From an uncultured Bacteroidales bacterium (GTDB taxonomy: Bacteria > Bacteroidota > Bacteroidia > Bacteroidales > UBA3663), in the NCBI GenBank assembly GCA_905235375.1, contig CAJOLH010000020.1, positions 1-48,000 on the forward strand: a stretch of 48,000 nt of DNA. Direction: 5' to 3'. The notes under the pieces are model-generated. The model searched no databases, was not told the DNA's origin, and saw only the letters and a list, made by a program, of their open reading frames with translations. Shown in pieces: positions 1 to 7,720 of the stretch (its first letter is position 1; every line of letters starts with the position of its first letter). Position numbers and translations under genes: made by a program.

Positions 1-361
1 CAGCCGCCTTCTCGAGCTTCACCTTGTAGGGCTTCTTGGAGGGCCATGCACTCGAATTGCCGCGTATCTTGATGCGCATTCCGCAGGTGTCCTTCACATA
101 GGCTCCGCTGTCGTAGAGCACTTCGCCGCCCAAGGTAATAGTTAGCCGTCCCGGCACCTTTGTTGCGTTCCTGATTCCGTAGCCTGCCATTCCCTCGGGA
201 TGATTGACATACTCGCACGTCGGCTCCTCTCCATCCACCGTCTCTATTGTTATAACGGGCAAGCCAAGGGACTTGATGGAGTCAAGGGAGATGGAAAATA
301 GTGAGGGAGCCTGCACGAAAAATAAGAGCAGTAGAATCGTGAAATGGCTTTGTTGAAACAT
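1..361 (-). CDS. CotH kinase-family protein, N-terminal part (runs off the left edge)
   Basis: The reading frame starts with ATG at 361 and stays open to base 1, so only about 120 residues are visible. A hydrophobic signal-peptide-like stretch covers roughly residues 7-24. Further in, the segment IKIRGNSSAWPSKKPYKVKL (about residues 98-117) matches the start of CotH domains, where an RGNS..W.KKPY.lKL motif is typical. CotH proteins have an atypical protein-kinase fold; in Bacteroidota they are usually exported proteins of unknown substrate. The kinase catalytic residues lie outside the window and cannot be checked. No recognisable promoter was found just upstream. The family call is fairly secure, the function is not. 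Confidence 0.72.
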   Translation of the reverse strand, partial: MFQQSHFTILLLLFFVQAPSLFSISLDSIKSLGLPVITIETVDGEEPTCEYVNHPEGMAGYGIRNATKVPGRLTITLGGEVLYDSGAYVKDTCGMRIKIRGNSSAWPSKKPYKVKLEKAA

Positions 362-398
362 AAAGACTTGGTCTAATCTCTTATATAGTTTTTTCACA

Positions 399-914
399 TT
401 ATTTATTATATGGGGGCATAGGCTTTTCAGGGCATCCCCGCTCGAGGTTGAAGCACTTCAAGAGTGACTGGATCTCTTGTGATGACGATGCGGCTTTTTG
501 AAGCTTTCGTTTAATCTGCGACTTGGTGGCACGAAATGCCGCCTCTCCTGTGCTGCCTGAATAAAACCACAACAATCGGGGATTGTGCTTATTCTCTTTG
601 ATGAACAGACAGATGGCTTTGTGACGAGAAGAAAGGTCGATTTTGTCCAGTTCGTCGAGAAGTGGGCGGCAATCGGGCGATGATTCGCGACAGATGGTGA
701 GAATCTCATCAAATATCGATGAAGGAAGTGGCGCATTCATATCATGCAGGATGAAGCGACGCAATATGCTCCCGATTTGAGTGCGTAATGATTGGTTTTC
801 GATGCGTATTTCACTTAACCTCTGTTTGAGTTTCACATCATTGACTCTGTTTTTGTCAACCTGGTTGTCGAAGTCTGACTGGTCATGATTCAAATCTTCA
901 CTCAGTTTATCCAT
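399..914 (-). CDS. Small hypothetical protein with helix-turn-helix-like C-terminus (paralogue 1)
   Basis: This is a 171-residue soluble protein without signal peptide or membrane segment. Residues about 50-165 align by eye with the whole of the next gene upstream (1030-1464), sharing NAPLPSSIFD, ICRESSP, LSSR.K.ICL and EAAFRATKSQIKRKL. The C-terminal part (LSSR...SQIKRKL) resembles the degenerate HTH end of Bacteroidota membrane regulators such as the one encoded at 1676-2581. The N-terminal 45 residues are charged and probably coiled-coil or disordered. A good promoter lies upstream (937-967). I infer a DNA- or protein-binding regulatory role from the C-terminal resemblance only; no database family is recognised. 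Confidence 0.6.
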   Translation of the reverse strand: MDKLSEDLNHDQSDFDNQVDKNRVNDVKLKQRLSEIRIENQSLRTQIGSILRRFILHDMNAPLPSSIFDEILTICRESSPDCRPLLDELDKIDLSSRHKAICLFIKENKHNPRLLWFYSGSTGEAAFRATKSQIKRKLQKAASSSQEIQSLLKCFNLERGCPEKPMPPYNK

Positions 915-936
915 CTTGTTTTATCAGTTTTTTGCG

Positions 937-967
937 CAAAGGTACAAAAATAAAAATGCCGTGTCAA
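937..967 (-). promoter_or_regulatory. Bacteroidota-type promoter for the 171-residue gene
   Basis: Read on the minus strand, TTG (967-965), a 20-nt spacer and TACCTTTG (944-937) match the Bacteroidota -33/-7 consensus. The -7 box ends 22 nt before the ATG at 914, giving a very short leader. Confidence 0.65.
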
Positions 968-1029
968 GAAATTGTTAACACAACATTTTTGCAAATAGTT
1001 GAAAATAAGTTGTCTAAACCGAGATTTAT

Positions 1030-1464
1030 TTATTTTTTACCTTTATTTTTAACATCAGGTATTGATTGGGGAGCAGGGCCTCGATCCTGTGGGAAACAGG
1101 CTAAAAGGTTTTGTATCTCACGGGAAGTGGCGGCGGCCTCCAGAAGTTTCCGTTTTATTTGTGACTTGGTAGCCCGAAACGCTGCTTCATTTGCACATCC
1201 TGCATAAATCCACATTTCCTTGGGGTTAATTTTGTTTTTGTGAATGAGCAGACAGATGACTTTTTGGCGCGAGGACAGAGCATGCTTGTCCAATTCGTTG
1301 AGAAGAGGGCGGCATTTGGGTGACGATTCCCGGCAGATGACAAGAAGGTCGTCAAATATCGATGAAGGCAAAGGGGCATTTATGTCGAGCAGCATAAAGC
1401 GGCGCAACAAGAAGTCAAGTTGTTCGTGTAAGGAATGATTGTCGGTAATATGCTTATTGATCAT
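1030..1464 (-). CDS. Small hypothetical protein with helix-turn-helix-like C-terminus (paralogue 2)
   Basis: This 144-residue protein is the tandem paralogue of the product of 399-914 and lacks that protein's charged N-terminal extension. Shared blocks are LLRRFMLLDINAPLPSSIFD (about residues 19-38), ICRESSP, PLL.ELDK, LSSR.K.ICL and EAAFRATKSQIKRKL, followed by a short helical tail. It appears to be transcribed on its own: a -7-like TATCTTTG lies at 1536-1529 upstream, without a clear -33 at normal spacing. The two copies differ at many positions, so this is an old duplication, or independent members of one family, not a recent copy. The function is unknown; a regulatory role is suggested by resemblance of the last 60 residues to the end of the 1676-2581 protein. 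Confidence 0.6.
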   Translation of the reverse strand: MINKHITDNHSLHEQLDFLLRRFMLLDINAPLPSSIFDDLLVICRESSPKCRPLLNELDKHALSSRQKVICLLIHKNKINPKEMWIYAGCANEAAFRATKSQIKRKLLEAAATSREIQNLLACFPQDRGPAPQSIPDVKNKGKK

Positions 1465-1528
1465 ACACTACATATCGTTAATGATTATTATGCGGACGAA
1501 GAAGACTAACTCTTTTTGTTTTGTGCTG

Positions 1529-1536
1529 CAAAGATA
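1529..1536 (-). promoter_or_regulatory. -7 element (TATCTTTG) upstream of the 144-residue gene
   Basis: The minus-strand sequence TATCTTTG at 1536-1529 matches the Bacteroidota -7 consensus. No TTG/TTTG is seen 19-21 nt further upstream, so this is half a promoter match. It lies 65 nt before the ATG at 1464. Confidence 0.4.
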
Positions 1537-1625
1537 GTGCTTTTTCTTCAAAAAGAAGGGGACATTTTCGAATTATTCTATTTACTTACTCGCTTTGTAA
1601 TCTGCTGAATTTCAATTATAAAAAA

Positions 1626-1656
1626 TGCGTCAGATGAAATTTTTTCATCTGACGCA
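1626..1656 (-). terminator. Perfect-stem terminator after the membrane regulator gene
   Basis: TGCGTCAGATGAAA (1626-1639) is perfectly complementary to TTTCATCTGACGCA (1643-1656), giving a 14-bp stem with a 3-nt loop. On the minus strand the stem is followed by a T-rich run (1625-1618), so it should terminate transcription of the gene ending at 1676. Confidence 0.85.
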
Positions 1657-1675
1657 AAATGAATAGGGGACATTG

Positions 1676-2581
1676 TCACATAAGAGCGGCAATCTCGTCC
1701 CGATAAGGCGATTCGGATTTGATGATTTTCTGTTTCAGCCGTTGTATTCGTTTTTTTGTAGCATCAATGCTGTCCCGTTGCATGAGCAGACAGATGGATC
1801 GGATGGTGAAGCCTGCCACCTTGTAGCGAAACAGTTGCAGTTCCTCTTCGGACAGGCCAATCTCCGGAGCCTTCACCTTCTCCATTGCATTGTTGTAGTT
1901 TTCATTTATGAGGCTTTCCAACTTCTTCTGTTTAGGCTCTGTTGAAAAGTCGTTGATGAGTTTGCAGACTTTCTTGAAGATTATCCTTTGCTCTCCAATT
2001 TGGCCTTGGCAATTGTAGTATTCGGTACAAAGAGCATCCAATTCCTCAAACCCTTTTGCAAAGAGATTCTTGATTTGGCGATGGTGTTCAGTCTCCATGG
2101 CCAAATGCTCTTTGTTGATCTGGTCGATGCGATCGTGCAGGGATGATATATTTTCCGTGTAGGAATCGAGGATGAACTGAACCTCCTTTCGATTCACACC
2201 CGCAAGCAATAGCATTATTAGTATCACCGCTCCGAACAAGGACCAGTAATGATACTGCCTGTATCGAAATATGGTGGACATCGTCTTGTAGGTTTGCTGG
2301 ATGGCATCAATCGAATCCGTGTTGTGCATTTGCGTCTTGAGAAGGGCATAGCGAGTGTGCTGCGCCTCTCCTTCAAGTCGCACAGTGCCTGACGCAAGCA
2401 TATTGTCAAACCTATTCAACTCAATAAGTGCGGAGTCGCTTTGTTCCTTGGCCAAAGACTCGATACGGTCGAGCATTTGGTCGGTAAGGTTGTTATGGTG
2501 CTTGCATGACACAAACGGGAGCCCCACAACCAGTGATATTATCGCTGGAATCAGCAATCTTATGGTATTAATGGTCTTCAT
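1676..2581 (-). CDS. Membrane-anchored regulator with coiled coil and C-terminal HTH-like domain; TPR region missing
   Basis: The 301-residue product has a signal/lipobox-like start (VGLPFVSC, Cys at about 26), a short helical stretch, one transmembrane segment (WSLFGAVILIMLLLAGV, about 113-129), a coiled coil (about 135-215) and a C-terminal block (LSEEELQLFRYKVAGFTIRS then KKRIQRLKQKI). This order matches Bacteroidota regulators that carry a periplasmic TPR array, one membrane helix, a cytoplasmic coiled coil and a HTH-like end. Those proteins usually run to about 400-600 residues; here the periplasmic part is only about 85 residues and jumps from the first helix to the residues that normally precede the membrane helix, which suggests an in-frame loss of the TPR array. 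The gene is followed by a strong terminator at 1626-1656. Ligand and target genes are unknown. Confidence 0.65.
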   Translation of the reverse strand: MKTINTIRLLIPAIISLVVGLPFVSCKHHNNLTDQMLDRIESLAKEQSDSALIELNRFDNMLASGTVRLEGEAQHTRYALLKTQMHNTDSIDAIQQTYKTMSTIFRYRQYHYWSLFGAVILIMLLLAGVNRKEVQFILDSYTENISSLHDRIDQINKEHLAMETEHHRQIKNLFAKGFEELDALCTEYYNCQGQIGEQRIIFKKVCKLINDFSTEPKQKKLESLINENYNNAMEKVKAPEIGLSEEELQLFRYKVAGFTIRSICLLMQRDSIDATKKRIQRLKQKIIKSESPYRDEIAALM

Positions 2582-2719
2582 AGCAGCAAGAATTAAGTAG
2601 AGAAGAAGAAATGTTTCGTTATATTATTTTTACGTACAAATCCTCTTTTTATTGTGTGGGGGAAATTTTTTTTCAAAAATTATTTCCCTGTGTTTTTTCG
2701 CTGCTGCTATAAAGAATGT

Positions 2720-4096
2720 TTATTCCTCGCAAATGATTCGCAAGGCGAGGCCGTGGGTGCTGGATGCCTGTTTGGGCAGGGTGACGGTGATATTGTCGCC
2801 CTTGACGGTGTAGCGGACTGAGCGGCCTGTGGCGAGGTTGACGATGCGCGAACCTTTCTTCGGCAAGTTGCCTTGCCACGACACGGTGGTGGGGATTCCT
2901 CGTTCGTCGTCGTTGGGGATGATGGCGTAGCGCGTGTGGCCGACCTTGCTGGCTGTGAACCAGACGGTCTTCTCGTCGTTGGTGTAGATGGGAGTGGGGA
3001 CGGTGCTGTAGATGGCTTCGCCGTTGGATTGGAGCCATTGGCCTATCTCGTGGAGACGCTCGACGCTGCTATCCTCGATGAGACCTTGCGGGGTGGGACC
3101 CACACCGAGCAGGAGGCTGCCTCCCTTGGCGACAATCTCGGAAAGGATGGCGAGGATGTGATTGACCGACTTGTACTTGGGATGGTCGTTCCAGCCCCAG
3201 TCCTGCGTGAGCGTGATGCAACTCTCCCACGGAGTGAGTATCTGCTGGTCGGGGATGGTCTGTTCGGGCGTCTGATAGTTCTCGAACTCGCCTCCGCAGG
3301 TGCGATCGACAACGATGATGCCAGGCTGCAGACGGCGGGCATTGGTGACGATGTGCGGCAGGTCGATGTCTTCGCGCGGTGGCGTACACCATCCTCCATC
3401 GAGCCAAAGGATATCGACGGGACCATAGCCCTGCATCAGTTCATCGACCTGGTCGTAAACGTACTGTTTGTAGCGTTCCCAACGCTCGGGATAGTCCTTG
3501 ATGTTGTAGTTGTGATGGCGCGTGGGCGTGGCCTTGGCGGGCCACCAGTAGTCGGGGCTGTGCCAGTCGGGCTTCGAGAAGTACATGCCCGCCATCAGCC
3601 CTTCGGCGCGGTAAGCATCCATTACGTAGCGCAGCACGTCGGCACGGGGATTGCCCCTGAAGCCGCTGTTGGTGACCTTGTAGTCGGTGGTGCGGGTATC
3701 GAAGAGGCAGAAGCCGTCGTGGTGCTTGGTGGTGAATACGACATATTTCATGCCGGCTTCGCGCGAGACACGTGCCCACTGCTCTGGGTCGAACTGCGTG
3801 GGATTGAAGTCGCGGCTGAGACCCCAGTACCATTGCTTTTCTTCTTCGTAGGTGCGGGTGGTGTCGGGCGTGATCCAGTCCTCGCTGGTGATTTGCCACG
3901 ACTCGACCATGCCGGGTACAGAATAGACGCCCCAATGGAGGATAATGCCGAACTTGAGGTCCTGCCAAGCTTGGAGTTTGGCAAGGACGTCGGGTTCCTT
4001 GGGCCATTGATAGGGTTCTTCTTCGGTTTGAGCTTGGGCAGAGAGAGGGAGGAGGATGGTACAAAGAGTGATGAAGGTCAAGAGGTGGTGTTTCAT
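2720..4096 (-). CDS. GH29 alpha-L-fucosidase, exported
   Basis: This 458-residue enzyme should remove alpha-L-fucose from glycans (plant xyloglucan/pectin or host mucin) in the periplasm. A signal peptide covers about residues 1-22. The GH29 (beta/alpha)8 barrel shows W.DLKFGIILHWGVYS (about 44-59), YVVFTTKHHDGFCLFDT (118-134) and VDILWLDGGW (227-236), in which D233 is the expected catalytic nucleophile. E291 in TPWESCIT is a candidate acid/base; this residue varies between GH29 subfamilies, so I hold it loosely. A beta-sandwich-like C-terminus follows from about residue 365. The length is normal for compact GH29 enzymes. It lies 183 nt downstream of the MacB-type permease gene across a palindromic spacer. 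Which fucosyl linkage it cuts cannot be told from sequence. Confidence 0.92.
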   Translation of the reverse strand: MKHHLLTFITLCTILLPLSAQAQTEEEPYQWPKEPDVLAKLQAWQDLKFGIILHWGVYSVPGMVESWQITSEDWITPDTTRTYEEEKQWYWGLSRDFNPTQFDPEQWARVSREAGMKYVVFTTKHHDGFCLFDTRTTDYKVTNSGFRGNPRADVLRYVMDAYRAEGLMAGMYFSKPDWHSPDYWWPAKATPTRHHNYNIKDYPERWERYKQYVYDQVDELMQGYGPVDILWLDGGWCTPPREDIDLPHIVTNARRLQPGIIVVDRTCGGEFENYQTPEQTIPDQQILTPWESCITLTQDWGWNDHPKYKSVNHILAILSEIVAKGGSLLLGVGPTPQGLIEDSSVERLHEIGQWLQSNGEAIYSTVPTPIYTNDEKTVWFTASKVGHTRYAIIPNDDERGIPTTVSWQGNLPKKGSRIVNLATGRSVRYTVKGDNITVTLPKQASSTHGLALRIICEE

Positions 4097-4138
4097 GAAG
4101 TTTACAGGATTTTATCAAGAAGTTAGGTTTTTCTTTGT

Positions 4139-4214
4139 CACGAATTAGAGAATTAAAGAATTATTCGGGGGAGAACGTCGGCCCAAATGTAATTCTCAAA
4201 TTCTCTAATTCGTG
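4139..4214. repeat. Inverted repeat in the spacer between the GH29 and permease genes
   Basis: CACGAATTAGAGAATT at 4139-4154 is the exact reverse complement of AATTCTCTAATTCGTG at 4199-4214, giving a 16-bp stem around a 44-nt loop. The rest of the spacer (4215-4275) is four imperfect copies of a motif like AATATTCGTGATAG. A 63-codon frame across it (4153-4344) overlaps the end of the permease gene and has no family resemblance, so I treat this spacer as non-coding. Confidence 0.75.
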
Positions 4215-4279
4215 ATAGAAAAGAATAATCGTGATAGAAGGAATATTCGTGGTGGAAAGAATATTCGTGATACGGGAAG

Positions 4280-5569
4280 TTATTCGTAGCGGATAGCTTC
4301 GATGGGGTCGAGGCGGGCAGCTTTTTGGGCAGGGATGTAGCCAAAGACGATGCCGATGATGGTGCAGACCACGAAACTAAGGATTACGGACCAGAATGGT
4401 ACGGAGGTCGGGAGGTGGAAAACTGCGGTGGCGAGTGCTGAGATCCCGTAGCCCAGCAGCACGCCCAACAGGCCTCCCGTGATACTTATGAGGATGGACT
4501 CGATGAGGAACTGCAGGGAGATGTCGATGCTTCGGGCTCCTACCGACATACGGAGACCAATCTCCTTGGTTCGCTCGGTGACGGACACGAGCATGATGTT
4601 CATGATGCCGATGCCAGCCACAAGAAGCGAGAAGGCAGCTGCCACCACGAGGATGATGGTGATGGAGTCCATGGTAGATGACATGGTTTCCATCATCTCG
4701 GCCTGCGAGTGGATGGTGAAGTCGTCCTCGGCATTGTCCTTGAGCTTGTGGGTGCGGCGCAGCACCTCGGTAAGCTCCTCGATGGTCTGGTCGGTTGTCT
4801 CTTCGGTGAGCGACGACACATTGATGGTCGAGAAGAATGTCTGAGCGAGCAGTCGCTTCATGACGGTGGTGTAGGGCATGATGATGAGGTTGTCCTGATC
4901 CATGCCGAACGAGTTGTAGCCTTTCGACTTGAGCACTCCGACGATGCGCACGGGCGTGGAACGGAAGCGGATGGTTTTTCCCACGGGCGACTGTCCGTCG
5001 GGGAAGAGATTATCGACGAGGGTCTTGCCAATGAGGCAGACCTTGGCGGCAGTCTGCACATCCTGCTCGGTGAAACAGGTGCCGTCCTCGATCTCCCACT
5101 GCTTGATGTCCATGTATTCGAGGCTCTCGCCGTAGGCAGAGGTGTTATAGTTGTTGGAACCATAGATTGCCTGGCCGCTGGTGGTGACTTCGGGCGAGGT
5201 GTACATGACGTAGCGACATTCGTTGAGGATGGCTTCGTAATCTTCTTGCTTAAGGGTCTGCATGGACGAAGGGTCCTGGCGTACACCACCTCGGCGATCG
5301 GCACCGGGACGAATCATGATGATGTTGGTGCCCATCTGCGAGATGTTCTTCCGGACGGACTCTTTGGAGCCTTGACCTATCGACATCATGACGATGACGG
5401 CAGCCACACCGATGATGATACCCAGCATGGATAGGAGGGAGCGTGCCTTGTTGTTGGAGAGGGCCTTGATGGCCACCTTGAAGATCATGCCGAGCAGACT
5501 CTCGTCACGATAGCGCCGGTAGATGAGGATGGCGACAACGAGTATGGCTATTAGGATGATGAGATTCAT
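4280..5569 (-). CDS. MacB-type ABC transporter permease (efflux)
   Basis: The 429-residue protein is the membrane subunit of a MacAB-TolC-like efflux pump. An N-terminal hydrophobic segment (residues 2-17) precedes the usual MacB start, in which KALSNNKARSLLSMLGIIIG leads into the first transmembrane helix. A periplasmic MacB_PCD domain (about 65-285) follows, then an FtsX domain with three helices (about 300-425) containing VSVTERTKEIGLRMSVGAR, the hallmark coupling motif. In many species MacB has its ATPase fused on the same chain; here ATPase and permease are separate genes, as is common in Bacteroidota. It is the last gene of an operon with the ATPase (5618-6370), the adaptor and the outer-membrane channel. 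The substrate is unknown: such pumps export macrolides, peptides or lipoprotein-like molecules. Confidence 0.9.
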   Translation of the reverse strand: MNLIILIAILVVAILIYRRYRDESLLGMIFKVAIKALSNNKARSLLSMLGIIIGVAAVIVMMSIGQGSKESVRKNISQMGTNIIMIRPGADRRGGVRQDPSSMQTLKQEDYEAILNECRYVMYTSPEVTTSGQAIYGSNNYNTSAYGESLEYMDIKQWEIEDGTCFTEQDVQTAAKVCLIGKTLVDNLFPDGQSPVGKTIRFRSTPVRIVGVLKSKGYNSFGMDQDNLIIMPYTTVMKRLLAQTFFSTINVSSLTEETTDQTIEELTEVLRRTHKLKDNAEDDFTIHSQAEMMETMSSTMDSITIILVVAAAFSLLVAGIGIMNIMLVSVTERTKEIGLRMSVGARSIDISLQFLIESILISITGGLLGVLLGYGISALATAVFHLPTSVPFWSVILSFVVCTIIGIVFGYIPAQKAARLDPIEAIRYE

Positions 5570-5617
5570 ATTTTTTCTTTTTAAAGTAGCTATAGTAATT
5601 ATAGTGACTATAGGAAC

Positions 5618-6370
5618 TTAGTCCTTCTTGGGAAGTTTGGCGAGGGCTTCTTCGGCGTTGAGGATGTTGTGGTTGATGGTGTCGGCCTGTACCTGGCCAT
5701 CGCGGAGGAAGATGTTGCGCGATGAATATTGGGCAATCTCGGGGTTGTGAGTCACGAAGATGATGGTGTGACCCTCGTTGTAGAGCTTCTGGAAGAGGAC
5801 GAGCATCTCGAACGAGGTGCGTGTGTCAAGGTTGCCGGTGGCTTCGTCGGCCAGGATGATGGTAGGGTCGTTGACAAGGGCGCGGGCAATCGCTACACGC
5901 TGCATCTGACCGCCGGACATCTGGTTGGACTTGTGCTCCAGGCGGTCGCCCAGACCCACTTCGATGAGTGCCTTGATGGCACGCTGGCGGCGCTCCTTGG
6001 GCTTGACCTTCGCGTTATACATCAGGGGAAGCTCGACGTTCTCGACGGCTGTGGTCTTGGCCAGCAGGTTGTAGTTCTGGAAGATGAAGCCTATCTTGCG
6101 GTTGCGGAGCTTGGCACGCTGGTTGCTGCCCATCTTGCGCACCGACACGCCGTCGAGGTAGTATTCACCCGAAGTGGGGGTGTCGAGACAACCTATCTGG
6201 TTGAGCAACGTGGATTTGCCGGAGCCGGATGTGCCCTGGATGGTCACGAACTCACCTTCGTAGATCTTGAACGAGACACCACGCAAGGCATGGACCACCT
6301 CGTCGCCGACTTTGAAGTCGCGGCATACGTCCTTGAGTTCGATGACGACTTTTCTATTGTCTTCGCTCAT
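5618..6370 (-). CDS. ABC transporter ATP-binding protein (MacB/LolD type)
   Basis: This 250-residue ATPase powers the permease encoded next to it. Motifs are all present: Walker A GTSGSGKS (residues 46-53), a Q-loop, the signature MSGGQMQRVAIARAL and Walker B IILADEATGNLD. The DEATGNLD form together with VHALRGVSFKIYEGEFVTI is typical of the MacB/LolD/FtsE branch (the 3.A.1.122/125 groups). The gene sits 48 nt upstream of the permease gene across a short ATAG-rich spacer, and 84 nt downstream of the adaptor gene across a 9-bp tandem repeat. The start ATG at 6370 gives MSEDNRKVVIELKDV, a normal N-terminus. Confidence 0.93.
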   Translation of the reverse strand: MSEDNRKVVIELKDVCRDFKVGDEVVHALRGVSFKIYEGEFVTIQGTSGSGKSTLLNQIGCLDTPTSGEYYLDGVSVRKMGSNQRAKLRNRKIGFIFQNYNLLAKTTAVENVELPLMYNAKVKPKERRQRAIKALIEVGLGDRLEHKSNQMSGGQMQRVAIARALVNDPTIILADEATGNLDTRTSFEMLVLFQKLYNEGHTIIFVTHNPEIAQYSSRNIFLRDGQVQADTINHNILNAEEALAKLPKKD

Positions 6371-6403
6371 ATATCTTGGGGTTAAGAGGGGTTCGGAAGG
6401 GTT

Positions 6404-6448
6404 GAGGGGTTTGAGGGGTTTGAGGGGTTTGAGAGGTTTGAGGGGTTC
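6404..6448. repeat. Five tandem copies of a 9-bp repeat, GAGGGGTTT
   Basis: Units start at 6404, 6413, 6422, 6431 and 6440; the fourth is GAGAGGTTT and the fifth GAGGGGTTC. Related sequence flanks it on both sides (6385-6403 and 6449-6456). It fills the spacer between the adaptor and ATPase genes. The same motif family appears inside the TonB-dependent receptor gene at 14253-14324. Confidence 0.9.
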
Positions 6449-6454
6449 GAAAGG

Positions 6455-7630
6455 TTAGCGCCTATTGTTTCGGTTGCCTCGTGGACCTGGCATGAACGGG
6501 TTGTTGTTCTGCTGTGGCATCTGTGGTGTCTCGGCATTGCCATCGTTGATGACAGCTTCGTTGATGACCTCCTGTCCCTCGCTGACACCCGAGGTGATCT
6601 GGGTGAGGATGCCATTGGAAGCACCTAATTGGACGGGATAGGCCTTGATGGTCTGACCATCGCGATACCATAGTTTGGGACTGCGTCCTTCTGCCGGCTC
6701 GATGACATCACCCTTCATAAGAGCTGTCTCGCGGGGCATATAGCGCAGCGCCTTGGCACTGACACAGAGCACATCGTGCAGTTCGAGGGTGAAGATCTCG
6801 ACGTTGGCGGTGAGTCCCGGCATCAGCTTGAGGTCGGGGTTGGGTGCAGAGATTACCACCTGATAGGTGACGACGTTGGAGGAGGTTGTTGCCTGCTGGC
6901 GCACCTGTGTGACGCGCCCTTCGAACTTGTCGTTGGGGAACGCATCAACTGCAAATGAAACGCGCTGACCTACCTTGACGCCTCCGATGTCGGCTTCGTC
7001 AACGTCGGCAATGACGCGCATATCAGTGAGGTCCTGTGCGATGGTGAAGAGGGTAGGCGTGGTCATCGAAGCGGCAACGGTCTGACCTTCCTCGACCTCG
7101 CGGCTGAGGATTACGCCGTCGATGGGCGAATAGATATAGGCGTAGGAAAGGTTGGTCTGTGCCTCCTGCACGCTGAGTTTCTGGGCATCGTAGGTGGCAA
7201 GCGCCTTGTCGTAGGCGAGGCGCGCCGACTCGAACTCGTCATCGGAGATAAACTGCTTGTCGTGCAGCTCCTTCATGCGGTTGAAGTTGTTGCGTTGGTA
7301 TTCCATCTCGTTCTTGGCGCTTGAGAGTTGTGCATTGGCACTGGCGAGACGCGACTTGAGGTTGGTCTTGTCAAGCTCGGCGATGAGCTGACCCTTCTTG
7401 ACCTCACTGTTGTAATCGACGTAGATCTTGTCGATGATGCCTGATACCTGGGTACCTACCTCGACCTCGGTGACGGGTTCGATGGTTCCAGTGGCGGTGA
7501 TACTGGTGTAGATGTCGCCCTTTTGTACCTGCTCGGTGCTGTAGCTCACCTTGTAGTCATGACCTCCGCAGCTTGCGAGAATGGCGCAGCTTGCGAGGGC
7601 AAGGACGGTGTTTTGGATTGCAGTTTTCAT
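6455..7630 (-). CDS. MacA-like periplasmic adaptor (membrane fusion protein), lipoprotein
   Basis: The 391-residue product links the inner-membrane MacB-type pump to the outer-membrane channel. It has a lipoprotein signal with lipobox ILASC (Cys21), so it is probably anchored by lipid. A split biotinyl/lipoyl domain (TGTIEPVTEVEVGTQVSGII at about 49-68 and YAYIYSPIDGVIL further on) flanks an alpha-helical hairpin (about 85-155), followed by beta-barrel and membrane-proximal domains. The C-terminal tail is rich in Asn, Pro and Arg and ends NRNNRR. The second gene of the operon, 90 nt downstream of the channel gene. Confidence 0.92.
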   Translation of the reverse strand: MKTAIQNTVLALASCAILASCGGHDYKVSYSTEQVQKGDIYTSITATGTIEPVTEVEVGTQVSGIIDKIYVDYNSEVKKGQLIAELDKTNLKSRLASANAQLSSAKNEMEYQRNNFNRMKELHDKQFISDDEFESARLAYDKALATYDAQKLSVQEAQTNLSYAYIYSPIDGVILSREVEEGQTVAASMTTPTLFTIAQDLTDMRVIADVDEADIGGVKVGQRVSFAVDAFPNDKFEGRVTQVRQQATTSSNVVTYQVVISAPNPDLKLMPGLTANVEIFTLELHDVLCVSAKALRYMPRETALMKGDVIEPAEGRSPKLWYRDGQTIKAYPVQLGASNGILTQITSGVSEGQEVINEAVINDGNAETPQMPQQNNNPFMPGPRGNRNNRR

Positions 7631-7639
7631 ATTTTTATA

Positions 7640-7702
7640 ATTGATTATTTCGGGATTTTGGGATTTCGGGATTTCGTTATTCCGTAATTATGGGATTTCG
7701 AG
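7640..7702. repeat. Short imperfect tandem repeat (ATTTCGGG-like, about 8 bp) in an operon spacer
   Basis: The spacer between the adaptor and outer-membrane channel genes consists of successive variants of ATTTCGGG, ATTTTGGG and ATTTCG, followed by an interrupted copy near 7690. No coding potential is seen. Confidence 0.6.
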
Positions 7703-7720
7703 AAAAAGAGTTGAAGCTGC

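Noticed and set aside
2660..2688. Terminator of the GH29 gene
   Set aside because: GGGAAATTTTT and AAAAATTATTTCCC can pair, but no T-run follows on the minus strand, so I do not list it.
2873..4126. 417-codon plus-strand frame across the fucosidase gene
   Set aside because: It is the antisense shadow of the GH29 gene, whose motifs are complete on the minus strand; similar long shadows lie opposite the TonB receptor and ricT.
4153..4344. 63-codon minus-strand frame in the GH29-permease spacer
   Set aside because: It reads through palindromic and repeated spacer DNA and overlaps the permease 3' end; its Tyr/His/Ser repeats reflect the DNA repeats.
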